Positions 46,089 through 54,187 of a DNA stretch of 64,000 nt are shown here, one piece after another. The position numbers and the translations under genes were made by a program. Every line of letters begins with the position of its first letter. The first letter of the stretch is position 1. Source of the stretch: Clostridium weizhouense. GTDB lineage: Bacteria > Bacillota > Clostridia > Clostridiales > Clostridiaceae. The notes under the pieces are model-generated. The model ran no database searches. It was not told the origin of the DNA and saw nothing but the letters and a program-made list of their open reading frames with translations. The DNA lies in the NCBI RefSeq assembly GCF_019431045.1, contig NZ_JAHXPT010000005.1, forward strand, positions 156,191 through 220,190. The letters are read 5' to 3'.

Positions 46089-46430
46089 TTAGAACTTTTC
46101 TTTATTTAATTTTAATAAATCATTATATAAAAACATCATAGTAATAATAAAACTTGCTATTACTATGGCTATAAACAAAATATTATTAGATATTAATCCC
46201 TTTATAATTGGGATTGCCACAAGAAAGTAAACTGCAATTAATGGATATAATAACTTCTTGAAAACCTGTGTTTTGATAGCTTCCAATATAGTAATACCAA
46301 ATATCAATATAGTAGATATTATTAACATTATAGATGGAACCTTAATATTTATTAGCAACATAAAAAATTCAATTATAGAAACAATAAATAAAATAATTGT
46401 TAGATCCCTTGTAAATAAGTTTTTCTTCAC
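46089..46430 (-). CDS. Small integral membrane protein, 113 residues
   Basis: Starts at a GTG at 46430 (GGGAG 8 nt upstream), favoured over an ATG at 46448 that lacks a site. Four hydrophobic segments at about 6-23, 26-45, 53-74 and 78-99, with a short basic N-terminus (MKKNLFTRDLT) and a charged C-terminus (LLKLNKEKF). No family recognised. Flanked on both sides by hairpin elements. Confidence 0.55.
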   Translation of the reverse strand: MKKNLFTRDLTIILFIVSIIEFFMLLINIKVPSIMLIISTILIFGITILEAIKTQVFKKLLYPLIAVYFLVAIPIIKGLISNNILFIAIVIASFIITMMFLYNDLLKLNKEKF

Positions 46431-46505
46431 AACACCATCTCCCATCATAAATCATTATTATGTATATGATAAAACATAATAATATATGACTAGTGTTTAT
46501 TTTAT

Positions 46506-46730
46506 GACTATGTTTTAAAACAATGTTGATATTGTAGTATAAGGGCGAACTGGCATTGGAATTTGCTTTTTAGAACTCTTAATAAAGATTTGTACAATTA
46601 ATTGCTTGTCCGCAATCTTTGAGTGGGAGCATGCATTAATTGGACTAAGCTTTATTTTAGTGTTCTTAAAGTAAATTCCTCTGTCCATGAGCTTTATATT
46701 ACAATATCAACATTCACTTAAAACATAGTG
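46506..46730. mobile_element. Hairpin (MITE-like) element, copy 6, 225 bp
   Basis: Complete copy with CTATGTTTTAAAACAATGTT at the left and AACATTCACTTAAAACATAG at the right; the ends are inverted repeats that extend inward to GATATTGTAGTATAA. Flanks TATTTTAT (46498-46505) and TATTTCAT (46731-46738) match 7 of 8. The interior is itself an imperfect palindrome (GGAATTTGCTTTTTAGAAC against its inverse near 46660-46680). It abuts the stop codon of the metallophosphoesterase gene. No transposase. Confidence 0.85.
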
Positions 46731-46738
46731 TATTTCAT

Positions 46739-47599
46739 TTATTGTGTTTTTAATGTTACTTTAATGATTTCTGGTCTATTAAAAATTCTTATAGGGAAAA
46801 TACTGTTACCTAGTCCTCTGCTTACAAACATTGTAGATAAACCTTTATTGTAGCTTCCACCTGTATAATTAGGAAATATTCCTTGATCAGGAGCAACCAC
46901 TCCCCCTATACCAGGAATTCTAAATTGTCCACCATGTGCATGTCCTGTAAAAATCAAGTCCATATTATTTTGAACATACAAATGGAAGAGTTCAGGCCTA
47001 TGAGAAAGTAAGATTTTAAAATTTTTATCAGTTGACCACATATTTAATTGTTCTTCCATTTTACTAGTATCTGTACCATCTCTATAGTTATATGTAAGAA
47101 AATCTGGGTCAGATAAACCCAATAAATGTATTGAACTACTACCATTTGAAAGTTTAAATGATTTATCATCAAGAATATGAACACCCATGTCTATAAGTTT
47201 TTCTTTTATCAAAGGAAATTTTCCAGACCAAGCCTCATGATTACCTGAAACATAATATACAGGAGAGATTTTTACAGCACCTGAAATAAACATTAAAGCA
47301 GTGTCTAAATTATATTTACGCCTGTCTACCAAATCACCTGTAATAACAATTATATCTGGAGAAATGCTCTTGACTTTATTTAATAACTTAATTTGATCTT
47401 TTCCAAACATTTTATTGTGCAAATCAGAAACATGAGCTATGGTAAAATTGTTAAAATTCTGTGGTATCTTAGAATTGACATAATTATATTTTGAAATCGT
47501 AATACTATTATTTTGCCAGATACAAAAAAATATAAATCCAATAATAAACATTATAATAGATAATAGCTTAACAACTTTTCTTGGTATCTTTTTAATCAT
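46739..47599 (-). CDS. Membrane-anchored metallophosphoesterase (YkuE/YaeI-like)
   Basis: 286 residues. One N-terminal transmembrane segment (about 13-30) and a calcineurin-type domain with all metal motifs: VSDLHNKMFG (DxH), ITGDLVDRR (GD), YVSGNHEAW (GNHE), SHRPELF (H), FTGHAHGGQFRIP (GHxH). Related proteins are UDP-2,3-diacylglucosamine hydrolase-like or lipid phosphodiesterases; the substrate here is unknown. The start at 47599 has GAGG 5 nt upstream. The stop codon directly adjoins a hairpin mobile element. Confidence 0.88.
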   Translation of the reverse strand: MIKKIPRKVVKLLSIIMFIIGFIFFCIWQNNSITISKYNYVNSKIPQNFNNFTIAHVSDLHNKMFGKDQIKLLNKVKSISPDIIVITGDLVDRRKYNLDTALMFISGAVKISPVYYVSGNHEAWSGKFPLIKEKLIDMGVHILDDKSFKLSNGSSSIHLLGLSDPDFLTYNYRDGTDTSKMEEQLNMWSTDKNFKILLSHRPELFHLYVQNNMDLIFTGHAHGGQFRIPGIGGVVAPDQGIFPNYTGGSYNKGLSTMFVSRGLGNSIFPIRIFNRPEIIKVTLKTQ

Positions 47600-47892
47600 A
47601 TTAACCTCACAGAACATAGATTTTATCTAGCATTATTATATGTTGCAATTATATTTTCACATAAAGATTATTTGTAAGTTTATTTCTTCTTACAAATTTT
47701 TAGATGTAGATTTATTATTGCAATATATACTTTAAAACTTACTATTTTCCTTTATTAAAATTATGCTATGTTTTATAAGAATAGAATTACTTAAATTTTT
47801 TAAGAATACCTTTAATCTTACCCTATTAACTAAACTAGTTAAAATTTCTGTACCATGATTACTTATATTTCATTGTTTTTAAACTTATAAAA

Positions 47893-47934
47893 CAAAAAAA
47901 ATACCACATTATCCAAAATGAAAATGTGATATTT
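47893..47934 (-). terminator. Terminator of the 47993 gene
   Basis: AAATACCACATT pairs with AATGTGATATTT (one G-T); on the minus strand eight T follow. 47600-47892 is spacer; GCTATGTTTTATAAGAAT at about 47764 resembles a lone, decayed element end. Confidence 0.7.
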
Positions 47935-47992
47935 CAGTATGTTAGCCATTTTTACTTATACATATTATTAAAACTTTATACATTAAACTATT

Positions 47993-48388
47993 CTAATCCT
48001 TTTCTTTTTTCAAGAATATAATATCCATGAAAGCCAAACCAAAAGATAAACCTAAAGCATGATAAAACGATTTAAAAACCTCTATATTAGAACTTTTAAA
48101 AATATAATCAAAAGCACAATTAACAACAAAAATTGTTATAAACAAAAAAATAAATTTATTCAATACGTTTTTTAAATAATTCCATTTTAAATTTCTTGCA
48201 TTAAATATAGTAATTATAGGAATATAAAATAACATAAAGAAAGCAAATAGTGCATATCCAATTACAAATTTTGAAACTATATTATTATTTATATTACTAT
48301 AAATAATAATAAATGAAATTATTGTCCATATTATAAATATGGAATAGAGAATCTTTGTAAACAGTACTATTTTCTTTCTATTCATCAT
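47993..48388 (-). CDS. Small integral membrane protein, 131 residues
   Basis: Four hydrophobic segments (about 8-30, 38-61, 75-92, 103-122) with basic loops (NARNLKWNYLK) and a lysine-rich end (FLKKEKD). ATG with AGAGGTGT upstream (two ATGs in a row; the first is used). No family recognised. Upstream lies TTTACAAAATATGATATAAT, an extended -10-like sequence similar to promoters in the 55-59 kb region. Confidence 0.55.
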   Translation of the reverse strand: MMNRKKIVLFTKILYSIFIIWTIISFIIIYSNINNNIVSKFVIGYALFAFFMLFYIPIITIFNARNLKWNYLKNVLNKFIFLFITIFVVNCAFDYIFKSSNIEVFKSFYHALGLSFGLAFMDIIFLKKEKD

Positions 48389-48517
48389 ACACCTCTAATA
48401 CTTCATATTAACATCCATTTATCTTCTATTCTAATATTAATTATATCATATTTTGTAAATGTACTATGTTCAAGTCTTAAAAAATACATTCTTTATTATA
48501 TAAATATCAAGAAACTT

Positions 48518-48604
48518 TTATTTTTTCACTTTGTTAATGGCAGCTAAAATACAAACAAACGCACCTACGAAAGCAGAAAATATTGCAATATATCCATTTT
48601 CCAT
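48518..48604 (-). CDS. 28-residue single-pass membrane peptide
   Basis: MENGYIAIFSAFVGAFVCIL followed by AAINKVKK and a stop. A strong ribosome binding site GGAGGGAG lies 6 nt upstream, so it is probably translated. A hydrophobic core with a basic tail is the profile of regulatory membrane peptides or of holin-like type I toxins; no antisense RNA is evident. No terminator directly after it. Confidence 0.55.
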   Translation of the reverse strand: MENGYIAIFSAFVGAFVCILAAINKVKK

Positions 48605-48760
48605 TATAATCTCCCTCCAACAAACACATATTTAATTACTATTCTAACTTTACCGTATAGTAATTATAATTTTATTATCGAAATTTAATACAAATCTTAA
48701 AGAATAAAATTTTAATAAAATATCCCTAGATGGAAAATAAATATTTTAACTTTATTTAAT

Positions 48761-48803
48761 AAAAAAGTCTAACCCTCTGATATCAATTGATATATGGTTA
48801 GAC
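48761..48803 (-). terminator. Terminator of the cupin gene
   Basis: GTCTAACC (48767-48774) pairs with GGTTAGAC (48796-48803), with an inner ATATCAATTGATAT palindrome; six T follow on the minus strand. Confidence 0.8.
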
Positions 48804-48841
48804 ATTATTTATTCTTATTATTTCCTAGTTGCTTGAACAAA

Positions 48842-49417
48842 TTATTCAACTGGTTTAGTCACATCAACCACACCATAAGAGTGTTCAGGTGGTGCATATA
48901 TAGCATATACTTTAAGTGGTTTATTACCTGTATTTATAATATTGTGCCACATACCAGCAGGTATGATAATTGCAAAGTCATCATGAGCATTTGCTTGAAA
49001 ATCTAATATTTCTTTACTTCTTCCCATTTTAACAAGACCTTGTCCTTCTTCAATACGTATAAACTGATCCGTATTTGGATGAACCTCTAAACCAATATCA
49101 TCACCAACATTGATACTCATTAAGGTAACTTGAAAATGTTCCCCTGTCCATAAACCAGTACGAAAATTATTGTTTTGCTTGGTAGCTTTATCAATATTAA
49201 TTACTAAAGGTTGTGGACCATAATCTTTTAATACAATTTGATTGCTGCTTATTTCTAATTTTGAGGAATCAAATCTTAATCCACACTCTGTATCATCAAA
49301 AAGTGTAGTATATGGAACAGCCTTAAAATGAGGACTAGGATAATCCCAATTATTATTATATATATGGTATGGGCTATTTGAATAATACTCAGATGTATAC
49401 ATTCTAGAATTATTCAT
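48842..49417 (-). CDS. Cupin domain protein
   Basis: 191 residues. A central cupin_2 domain (about 90-180) holds the two metal-site motifs: GLEVHPNTDQFIRIEEGQG (His, then Glu equivalent) and PAGMWHNIINTGNKPL (His). The N-terminal about 80 residues are tyrosine/asparagine-rich and resemble the leader part of spore-associated or stress cupins. Probably binds a metal and a small ligand; substrate unknown. ATG with AAAGGAAG 8 nt upstream. Own terminator. Confidence 0.8.
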   Translation of the reverse strand: MNNSRMYTSEYYSNSPYHIYNNNWDYPSPHFKAVPYTTLFDDTECGLRFDSSKLEISSNQIVLKDYGPQPLVINIDKATKQNNNFRTGLWTGEHFQVTLMSINVGDDIGLEVHPNTDQFIRIEEGQGLVKMGRSKEILDFQANAHDDFAIIIPAGMWHNIINTGNKPLKVYAIYAPPEHSYGVVDVTKPVE

Positions 49418-49571
49418 CTTATTTCTTCCTTTATATATTATTTCAGAATTATCATATGTTTTAGGTTTTGTAAATGTTCCATATTAGCTATCAATAATTC
49501 GTTTTTTAAAAGATACTCATTTATAAAATTTATAATCTAAAAAATTTATGTATTACATAAATAAATAAAGT

Positions 49572-49651
49572 TTACATCTATTTTAGAACTTTATTTAGTA
49601 ACTTTCGTGGTCTTAGATATGGTGATTGGCTTTAGTACCTAATTGTCACTG
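49572..49651 (-). pseudogene. C-terminal fragment of a nitroreductase gene
   Basis: The minus strand reads SQSPYLRPRKLLNKVLK with stop codons inside, matching NQSPYPRPRKLLDKVIKWI, the end of the intact nitroreductase at 58580-59143. About 27 codons remain. It shows that a second nitroreductase gene once lay here and has been lost. It directly precedes the stop of the 49657 gene. Confidence 0.75.
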
Positions 49652-49656
49652 TTAAT

Positions 49657-50355
49657 TTAAATACTATTTATTTTAATTTTTTTATTATGTTCAATTTTGG
49701 TTATTTTTAAATATACCTGATGTTGAATTTTAAACTCCTCTACATCATAAATTGTGCAATATAAATTATCAAAAATATCTTTACATTCTATTTTTATTTT
49801 TTCTACAATTCCCTCTATTCTATTTCCTTGAGAGCTTCTTATTGAATAATCTTTTATAACTCCATCTTTTTCCAATAAATTGATATAGAATTCACTAATA
49901 TTAGAATTATTTTTAGTTATTACACTTATTTTTATATCTTTAGCAATCCCTATTCCTACATTTTTTATTTCATATAAATTTACATTTGTATTATATATTG
50001 TCCCAACGCTAAATCTCACTTCTTTAACATAATCATTTCCTAAATCTTGTTCTTTTAATATTAATATTGGTTTATTTCTTTTTACATCTTCCAAATAATC
50101 TTTATACATTATAGCTTTCTTATTTTCTTGTTGAATTTTTCTTGTTTCTTCTGTACTTATAACAACAGCTATTAAAGTTCCTGTACCTCCAACCACTCCC
50201 CCTAATAGACATCCTATTGCTGAATAATATAATTTATATTCTCCACCTTTACCTATCCATAAAAATAATATACATAAAATAGCTAATATAATTATTATAG
50301 TAAATGTTTTTAAATATCTTTTTACTCTTCCTTTATAATTATCCAAATAAAACAC
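49657..50355 (-). CDS. Membrane protein with cytoplasmic domain, unknown
   Basis: Up to 232 residues. Two N-terminal membrane segments (about 14-35 and 43-68, the second glycine-rich: GCLLGGVVGGTGTLIAVVIS) precede a helical stretch (EETRKIQQENKKAIMYKDYL) and a beta-rich domain to the end. This layout is common in clostridial accessory proteins without assigned function. The GTG start at 50355 has no convincing ribosome binding site, so the N-terminus is uncertain. Confidence 0.5.
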   Translation of the reverse strand: MFYLDNYKGRVKRYLKTFTIIIILAILCILFLWIGKGGEYKLYYSAIGCLLGGVVGGTGTLIAVVISTEETRKIQQENKKAIMYKDYLEDVKRNKPILILKEQDLGNDYVKEVRFSVGTIYNTNVNLYEIKNVGIGIAKDIKISVITKNNSNISEFYINLLEKDGVIKDYSIRSSQGNRIEGIVEKIKIECKDIFDNLYCTIYDVEEFKIQHQVYLKITKIEHNKKIKINSI

Positions 50356-50967
50356 CGTTACATAAAATCTACTAAAATCTAATATTTAAAGATTTATTCC
50401 TTATTTAACTCAAATTGTTCTGTCATAAGATTACTCCAATTTTTTAATATTAGTAAATTTATAACGGTTTTCACCTTCCTTTCTTATTTCAATTTTTCCA
50501 TATATGTTTTTACATTTGCAACTTATCTTAATAAATTCTCTTTTTGTTTATTCTTAATACTCTGCAATATCCTGTTACTTTTAGGCATATGGACTTGTTA
50601 TTTTTTGATTATTCTTTAACAAGTGGCACTTGCAAAACTTGATTAATTTATTTTTCAAAATTATAAAAAGAACTCTATTTCTAGAGTTCATAATTTTAAT
50701 TTCTATTATATTATATCCAAATAATAAATTTTCTATATATTTTTTGTACATAATATTAATAATTATTATATTGATTACAATGTATAAATTATCATTTCTA
50801 AAAATACTATCATGATACATTGACAATGAAAAATTAATATGCTATTTTATATGTAATGTTCAAATAATGAACTCTATTATTTTATAAAAATATCATTTAG
50901 TGAATTTAAAAATAATTATTAAATAAAGGCTATATTTTAAACAACAAATGAGGAGAGTGGATGGATC
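50356..50967. other. 612-nt spacer with repeat remnants
   Basis: Holds GGACTTGTTATTTTTTGATT at about 50590-50610, an end of foldback family B, and a small hairpin GAACTCT/AGAGTTC (50670-50689). On the minus strand about 50435-50535 a short frame encodes FIKISCKCKNIYGKIEIRKE, perhaps a decayed zinc-binding peptide without a start. No intact gene seen. Confidence 0.4.
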
Positions 50968-51975
50968 TTGATTAAAAAAGGAAATACAATAGGCTTATTT
51001 TCTGGATTGACATGGGGATTATATACGATAATACTCTATACAGTGTTAAATTTGTATGCTAATGCAAAAGGAGATCTTTTAAGTTTAAATGGAGTAATGT
51101 TAATTATAATTACTACTATTTTAATTTCATTGGTAGATTTATTTTTTAATATTGTATTTGAGCTAATTTTAATAAGTAAAAAGAATTTACTTAATGAATT
51201 TAAAAGTGTATTATTCTCACAAAAAGGATTTGGAGTAATTCCAGCAGCTATATTAGCAGGACCATTTGGGTTAATACCTTATGCAATTGCCAGTGCCATA
51301 TCAGCCCCAGTTGCAGGAGCATTTTCAGCATTATATCCTGTAGTTGGTGCAGTAACATCATTTTTAGTCTTTAAAGAAAAATTACCAAAATTAAAAATAA
51401 TTGGTGGTATAATGGCTGTTTTAGGGGTTATGGCAACTTATCAATTACAAACAGTTAGTTTAATTGTATATATAATAGCACTGATACCTGCTTTTGGTTG
51501 GGGATTAGAAGCTATATTTGGTTATAAATTAATTAAAGATGATATAAATCCAATTGTAACAATCACTATAAGACATATTTATTCAATTGTTATATTAGGA
51601 ATATGTTTGTTAGTATTTTTACTTATAAGTGGAGAATATTCATATATAATTGAATTTTATAGTGGAATTCAATATTCAGATATGTTTGCATATATTAATA
51701 AATCACTTGTATTACCTACATTTATAATAGGTTCATTTATAGGTGGTGCTTCATATATTTTATGGTATGTTTCAATGAAATATATAAGTGTTGCTCCAGC
51801 AATGATTTTAAATATTACTTATGTACTTTGGATACCTATTATATTGATGTTACCTCCTTTTTCACAAACTATTTCACCTAATGTATTATTAGGCTGCACT
51901 ATAATATTCTTAGGTACTAGTTTAGTTATTATAGGTGATACCATTAAAGCTAAAAGTAGAAAAAAAGTTAATTAA
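50968..51975 (+). CDS. EamA-like (DMT superfamily) transporter
   Basis: 335 residues with ten membrane segments in two EamA-type halves. First half: GLFSGLTWGLYTIILYTV, AILAGPFGLIPYAIASAISA, GAFSALYPVVGAVTSFLVFK with the family lysine-glutamate (KEKLPKLKIIGGIMAVLGVM). Second half: PAFGWGLEAIFGYKLI, GSFIGGASYILWYVSMKYIS, VLLGCTIIFLGTSLVIIGD. It should move a small metabolite across the membrane; substrate not inferable. TTG start with GAGGAG 12 nt upstream, because an ATG in between is out of frame. Terminator follows. Confidence 0.8.
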   Translation: MIKKGNTIGLFSGLTWGLYTIILYTVLNLYANAKGDLLSLNGVMLIIITTILISLVDLFFNIVFELILISKKNLLNEFKSVLFSQKGFGVIPAAILAGPFGLIPYAIASAISAPVAGAFSALYPVVGAVTSFLVFKEKLPKLKIIGGIMAVLGVMATYQLQTVSLIVYIIALIPAFGWGLEAIFGYKLIKDDINPIVTITIRHIYSIVILGICLLVFLLISGEYSYIIEFYSGIQYSDMFAYINKSLVLPTFIIGSFIGGASYILWYVSMKYISVAPAMILNITYVLWIPIILMLPPFSQTISPNVLLGCTIIFLGTSLVIIGDTIKAKSRKKVN

Positions 51976-52022
51976 TTTTTAGTAAGTGATAACACTTTTA
52001 ACATTACTTATAACTTTAAAAA

Positions 52023-52067
52023 TCTCAAGAGAACATTGATATTAAATGTTCTCTTGGGATATATTTT
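52023..52067 (+). terminator. Terminator of the EamA-like gene
   Basis: TCTCAAGAGAACAT (52023-52036) pairs with ATGTTCTCTTGGGA (52046-52059), G-T pairs at the base; TATATTTTT follows. Confidence 0.75.
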
Positions 52068-52077
52068 TGAATATACT

Positions 52078-53154
52078 TTACTCTATGCTTATAGTTTTAT
52101 CAAGAAAAATTTCATTCCCTACATCCTCATAGGTGGTTTCAGAGCTACCATCTAGATTTTTTATTGTTTCTTTTTCCTCTAGTTTATCTCTATATATAAT
52201 AACTCTTAAGCTCTTACAATCTTTAGGTAAAGCATTGAAATAAGTTATTTTCTTATTATCATTAAGTGATCCACTATTAGTAAAATCAAGTTCTCTATTA
52301 TTATCATCAATTACTTTCATATCATAATATTCATAATCTGGAGTAGTGCTATTTATTACCACATTAAAAGGCGTAATTATAATAGACTCTAGAGAAAATC
52401 CATTATCTGTTTTATAATTAACATTTATATTTTTGCTTATAGATTTATCTACTTTAACCGGCACCTTAAATGCCCAATTTCCATAAAAAAATTGATTCTT
52501 AGGATTATTATAAAAAACATGAGTTCCTATTGAAGTTATTTTAACCTCAAAATTAAAGCTGTCAGGTATTTCTTTATCCAAGAACTTTAGATAATATTTT
52601 TTCATACCTATAAATGTATGTTCATCTATAAATTTTCCATCTAATCCACCAATCGCATCCATAACTAATTCCTTTTCAGAAAAGCTAACCTTATGAGATG
52701 CTTCATTTTCCAAAAGTTGATCACTGTCTAATGGTTCATCTCCTTCTTTCTCATATCTAAAAGGTTCTTTGCTTTCCACTTTATATGTTACATATAATTC
52801 TTCACCATCACATAAAATATCAGATAAAGTAATCTTTATTCCATTATCTGATACAACTTCATTTAACGATGTAGCATATTGAGAGTAATCTCCTGGAAAC
52901 TCAATATTTTTTTCAATTGCTTTAAATACAGTTCCGATTATAGGTAATTTTGCAGCAAAAGCTGGATTTATAACTCCAAAGCTAACTACAAAACTAATAC
53001 ACGCTGCTGTAATTCCAATTGCTATTTTTCTTTTCTTAATTTTTTTAGGTTTTATCTCACTAGAAGCTCTTTCTATACCTTTATCTATAGCATTATCCAT
53101 AGCTTTTTCAAGACTTTCAGTAATTTTTATATTAAAAAATTCATTATTGTTCAT
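52078..53154 (-). CDS. Anti-sigma factor with DUF4179 domain
   Basis: 358 residues. A cytoplasmic N-terminus (1-42, with ESLEKAMDNAIDKGIERASS) would bind the sigma factor; one membrane segment (about 44-66) follows; the large outer part (about 70-358) is a DUF4179-type sensor region starting AAKLPIIGTVFKAIEKNIEF, then an Ig-like domain. The start codon lies inside the last codons of the ECF sigma gene (11-bp overlap), a typical sigma/anti-sigma coupling. AAAGGAGG precedes the ATG. Signal and release mechanism unknown. Confidence 0.85.
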   Translation of the reverse strand: MNNNEFFNIKITESLEKAMDNAIDKGIERASSEIKPKKIKKRKIAIGITAACISFVVSFGVINPAFAAKLPIIGTVFKAIEKNIEFPGDYSQYATSLNEVVSDNGIKITLSDILCDGEELYVTYKVESKEPFRYEKEGDEPLDSDQLLENEASHKVSFSEKELVMDAIGGLDGKFIDEHTFIGMKKYYLKFLDKEIPDSFNFEVKITSIGTHVFYNNPKNQFFYGNWAFKVPVKVDKSISKNINVNYKTDNGFSLESIIITPFNVVINSTTPDYEYYDMKVIDDNNRELDFTNSGSLNDNKKITYFNALPKDCKSLRVIIYRDKLEEKETIKNLDGSSETTYEDVGNEIFLDKTISIE

Positions 53155-53704
53155 TTAAGTAATCCTCCTTTAAAATCTTACTAAGACTCTCCTTGGCTCT
53201 TCTTAAATAAGTTTTAACTGTATTTTCTGGTGCTTCCATTACTCTTGCGATATTTTTTATGGTCATATCATTAAAATATTTTAAAATAATTGCAGTTTTA
53301 TAGTTATCTCTTAATAAATCTATGGCATTATATAAATCTAATTTTTCATCTATAGATATATTCATAGTATTTATATTCACTTCATTATTTATTGAATATA
53401 CAGTGTTACCTTTGTTTATAAAATCCAAAGAACAATTTATAACTATCCTAGTTATCCATGTTTTAAAATATTCAGATTTCTTAAGCTTCCCTATGCCAAT
53501 CATAGCTCTATAAGTGCATTCCTGTAATATTTCTATTGCATCCTCTTCATTTTTTACATAAGTATAGGCTGTTTTAAACAGATAAATCTTATATTTTCTT
53601 ATAAGCTCACTAAAACACTGCTTATCTCCAGCTATGGACTTTTTTATTAGACGAGTTTCATCATCTATTTTTAAATTAAGTATTTTTGATTTCATAGTAG
53701 CCAT
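53144..53704 (-). CDS. ECF-type RNA polymerase sigma factor
   Basis: 186 residues, region 2 (about 20-85: FSELIRKYKIYLFKTAYTYV, EEDAIEILQECTYRAMIGIG, YFKTWITRIVINCSLD) and region 4 (about 120-178: YKTAIILKYFNDMTIKNIAR, VMEAPENTVKTYLRRAKESL). Resembles the sigma-V/sigma-24 group of Firmicutes. Co-transcribed with the anti-sigma factor that overlaps its end. Start uncertain between ATG 53704 and ATG 53695. An inverted repeat and an AAC-containing -35-like TGTAAC lie just upstream, suggesting autoregulation. Confidence 0.9.
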   Translation of the reverse strand: MATMKSKILNLKIDDETRLIKKSIAGDKQCFSELIRKYKIYLFKTAYTYVKNEEDAIEILQECTYRAMIGIGKLKKSEYFKTWITRIVINCSLDFINKGNTVYSINNEVNINTMNISIDEKLDLYNAIDLLRDNYKTAIILKYFNDMTIKNIARVMEAPENTVKTYLRRAKESLSKILKEDYLNEQ

Positions 53705-53728
53705 GCCTTTCTTATCTCTCCTTTATGA

Positions 53729-53763
53729 GTGTTAACATTTTCTATTGATATCAATGTTACACA
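53729..53763 (-). promoter_or_regulatory. Inverted repeat and candidate ECF promoter
   Basis: GTGTTAACATT (53729-53739) and AATGTTACAC (53753-53762) are inverted copies around GATATC, immediately ahead of the sigma-factor ribosome binding site. On the minus strand it starts with TGTAAC, which fits the AAC-type -35 of ECF promoters. The use is inferred. 53764-54110 shows nothing else. Confidence 0.4.
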
Positions 53764-54110
53764 CATTAGACTTTGAAGAATGTGATAAAGTTTCAATTTT
53801 TTAGTTTAGACCTATTCATTTACTTTATTAATACGTACCAAAACAATGTTATGTAGATTAAACTCATTTTTTCTATTACATATAAATTATAACAGCAAAT
53901 TACCTCTATTTATCATATTTGTATGTAATAGTTATATAATAAATATTAATAAGTAATCACCATTAGTGAACCTATTAATAAATTATTCAATATATCATAT
54001 TCTCCCATATTATCAATCTTAGGTTTATCTACACTTTTTTTAATCCTTTTAACTCTTTAATTTCAATATTAAATCTACATATTGTACACTTTTTTAGAAT
54101 TACATATAAA

Positions 54111-54160
54111 AAACACCTAAGATAATTAAATCCTAAGTGTTTCTAAAAATATTAATTACT
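54111..54160 (-). terminator. Repeated terminator module, copy 1
   Basis: Stem ACACCTAAGA (54113-54122) / TCCTAAGTGT (54131-54140), with wobble pairs, then T-rich on the minus strand. Together with the adjacent AGTAATTAATATTTTTA it is nearly identical to modules at 56.08, 58.12 and 63.77 kb. Here it ends the DUF4097 lipoprotein transcript. Confidence 0.75.
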
Positions 54161-54187
54161 TTTCTTCATTTTTAGGATTGCCTCAAT

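Noticed and set aside
50435..50535. Small cysteine-containing frame (FIKISCKCKNIYGKIEIRKE)
   Set aside because: No start codon in frame and no ribosome binding site; at most a remnant, so noted only in the spacer entry.
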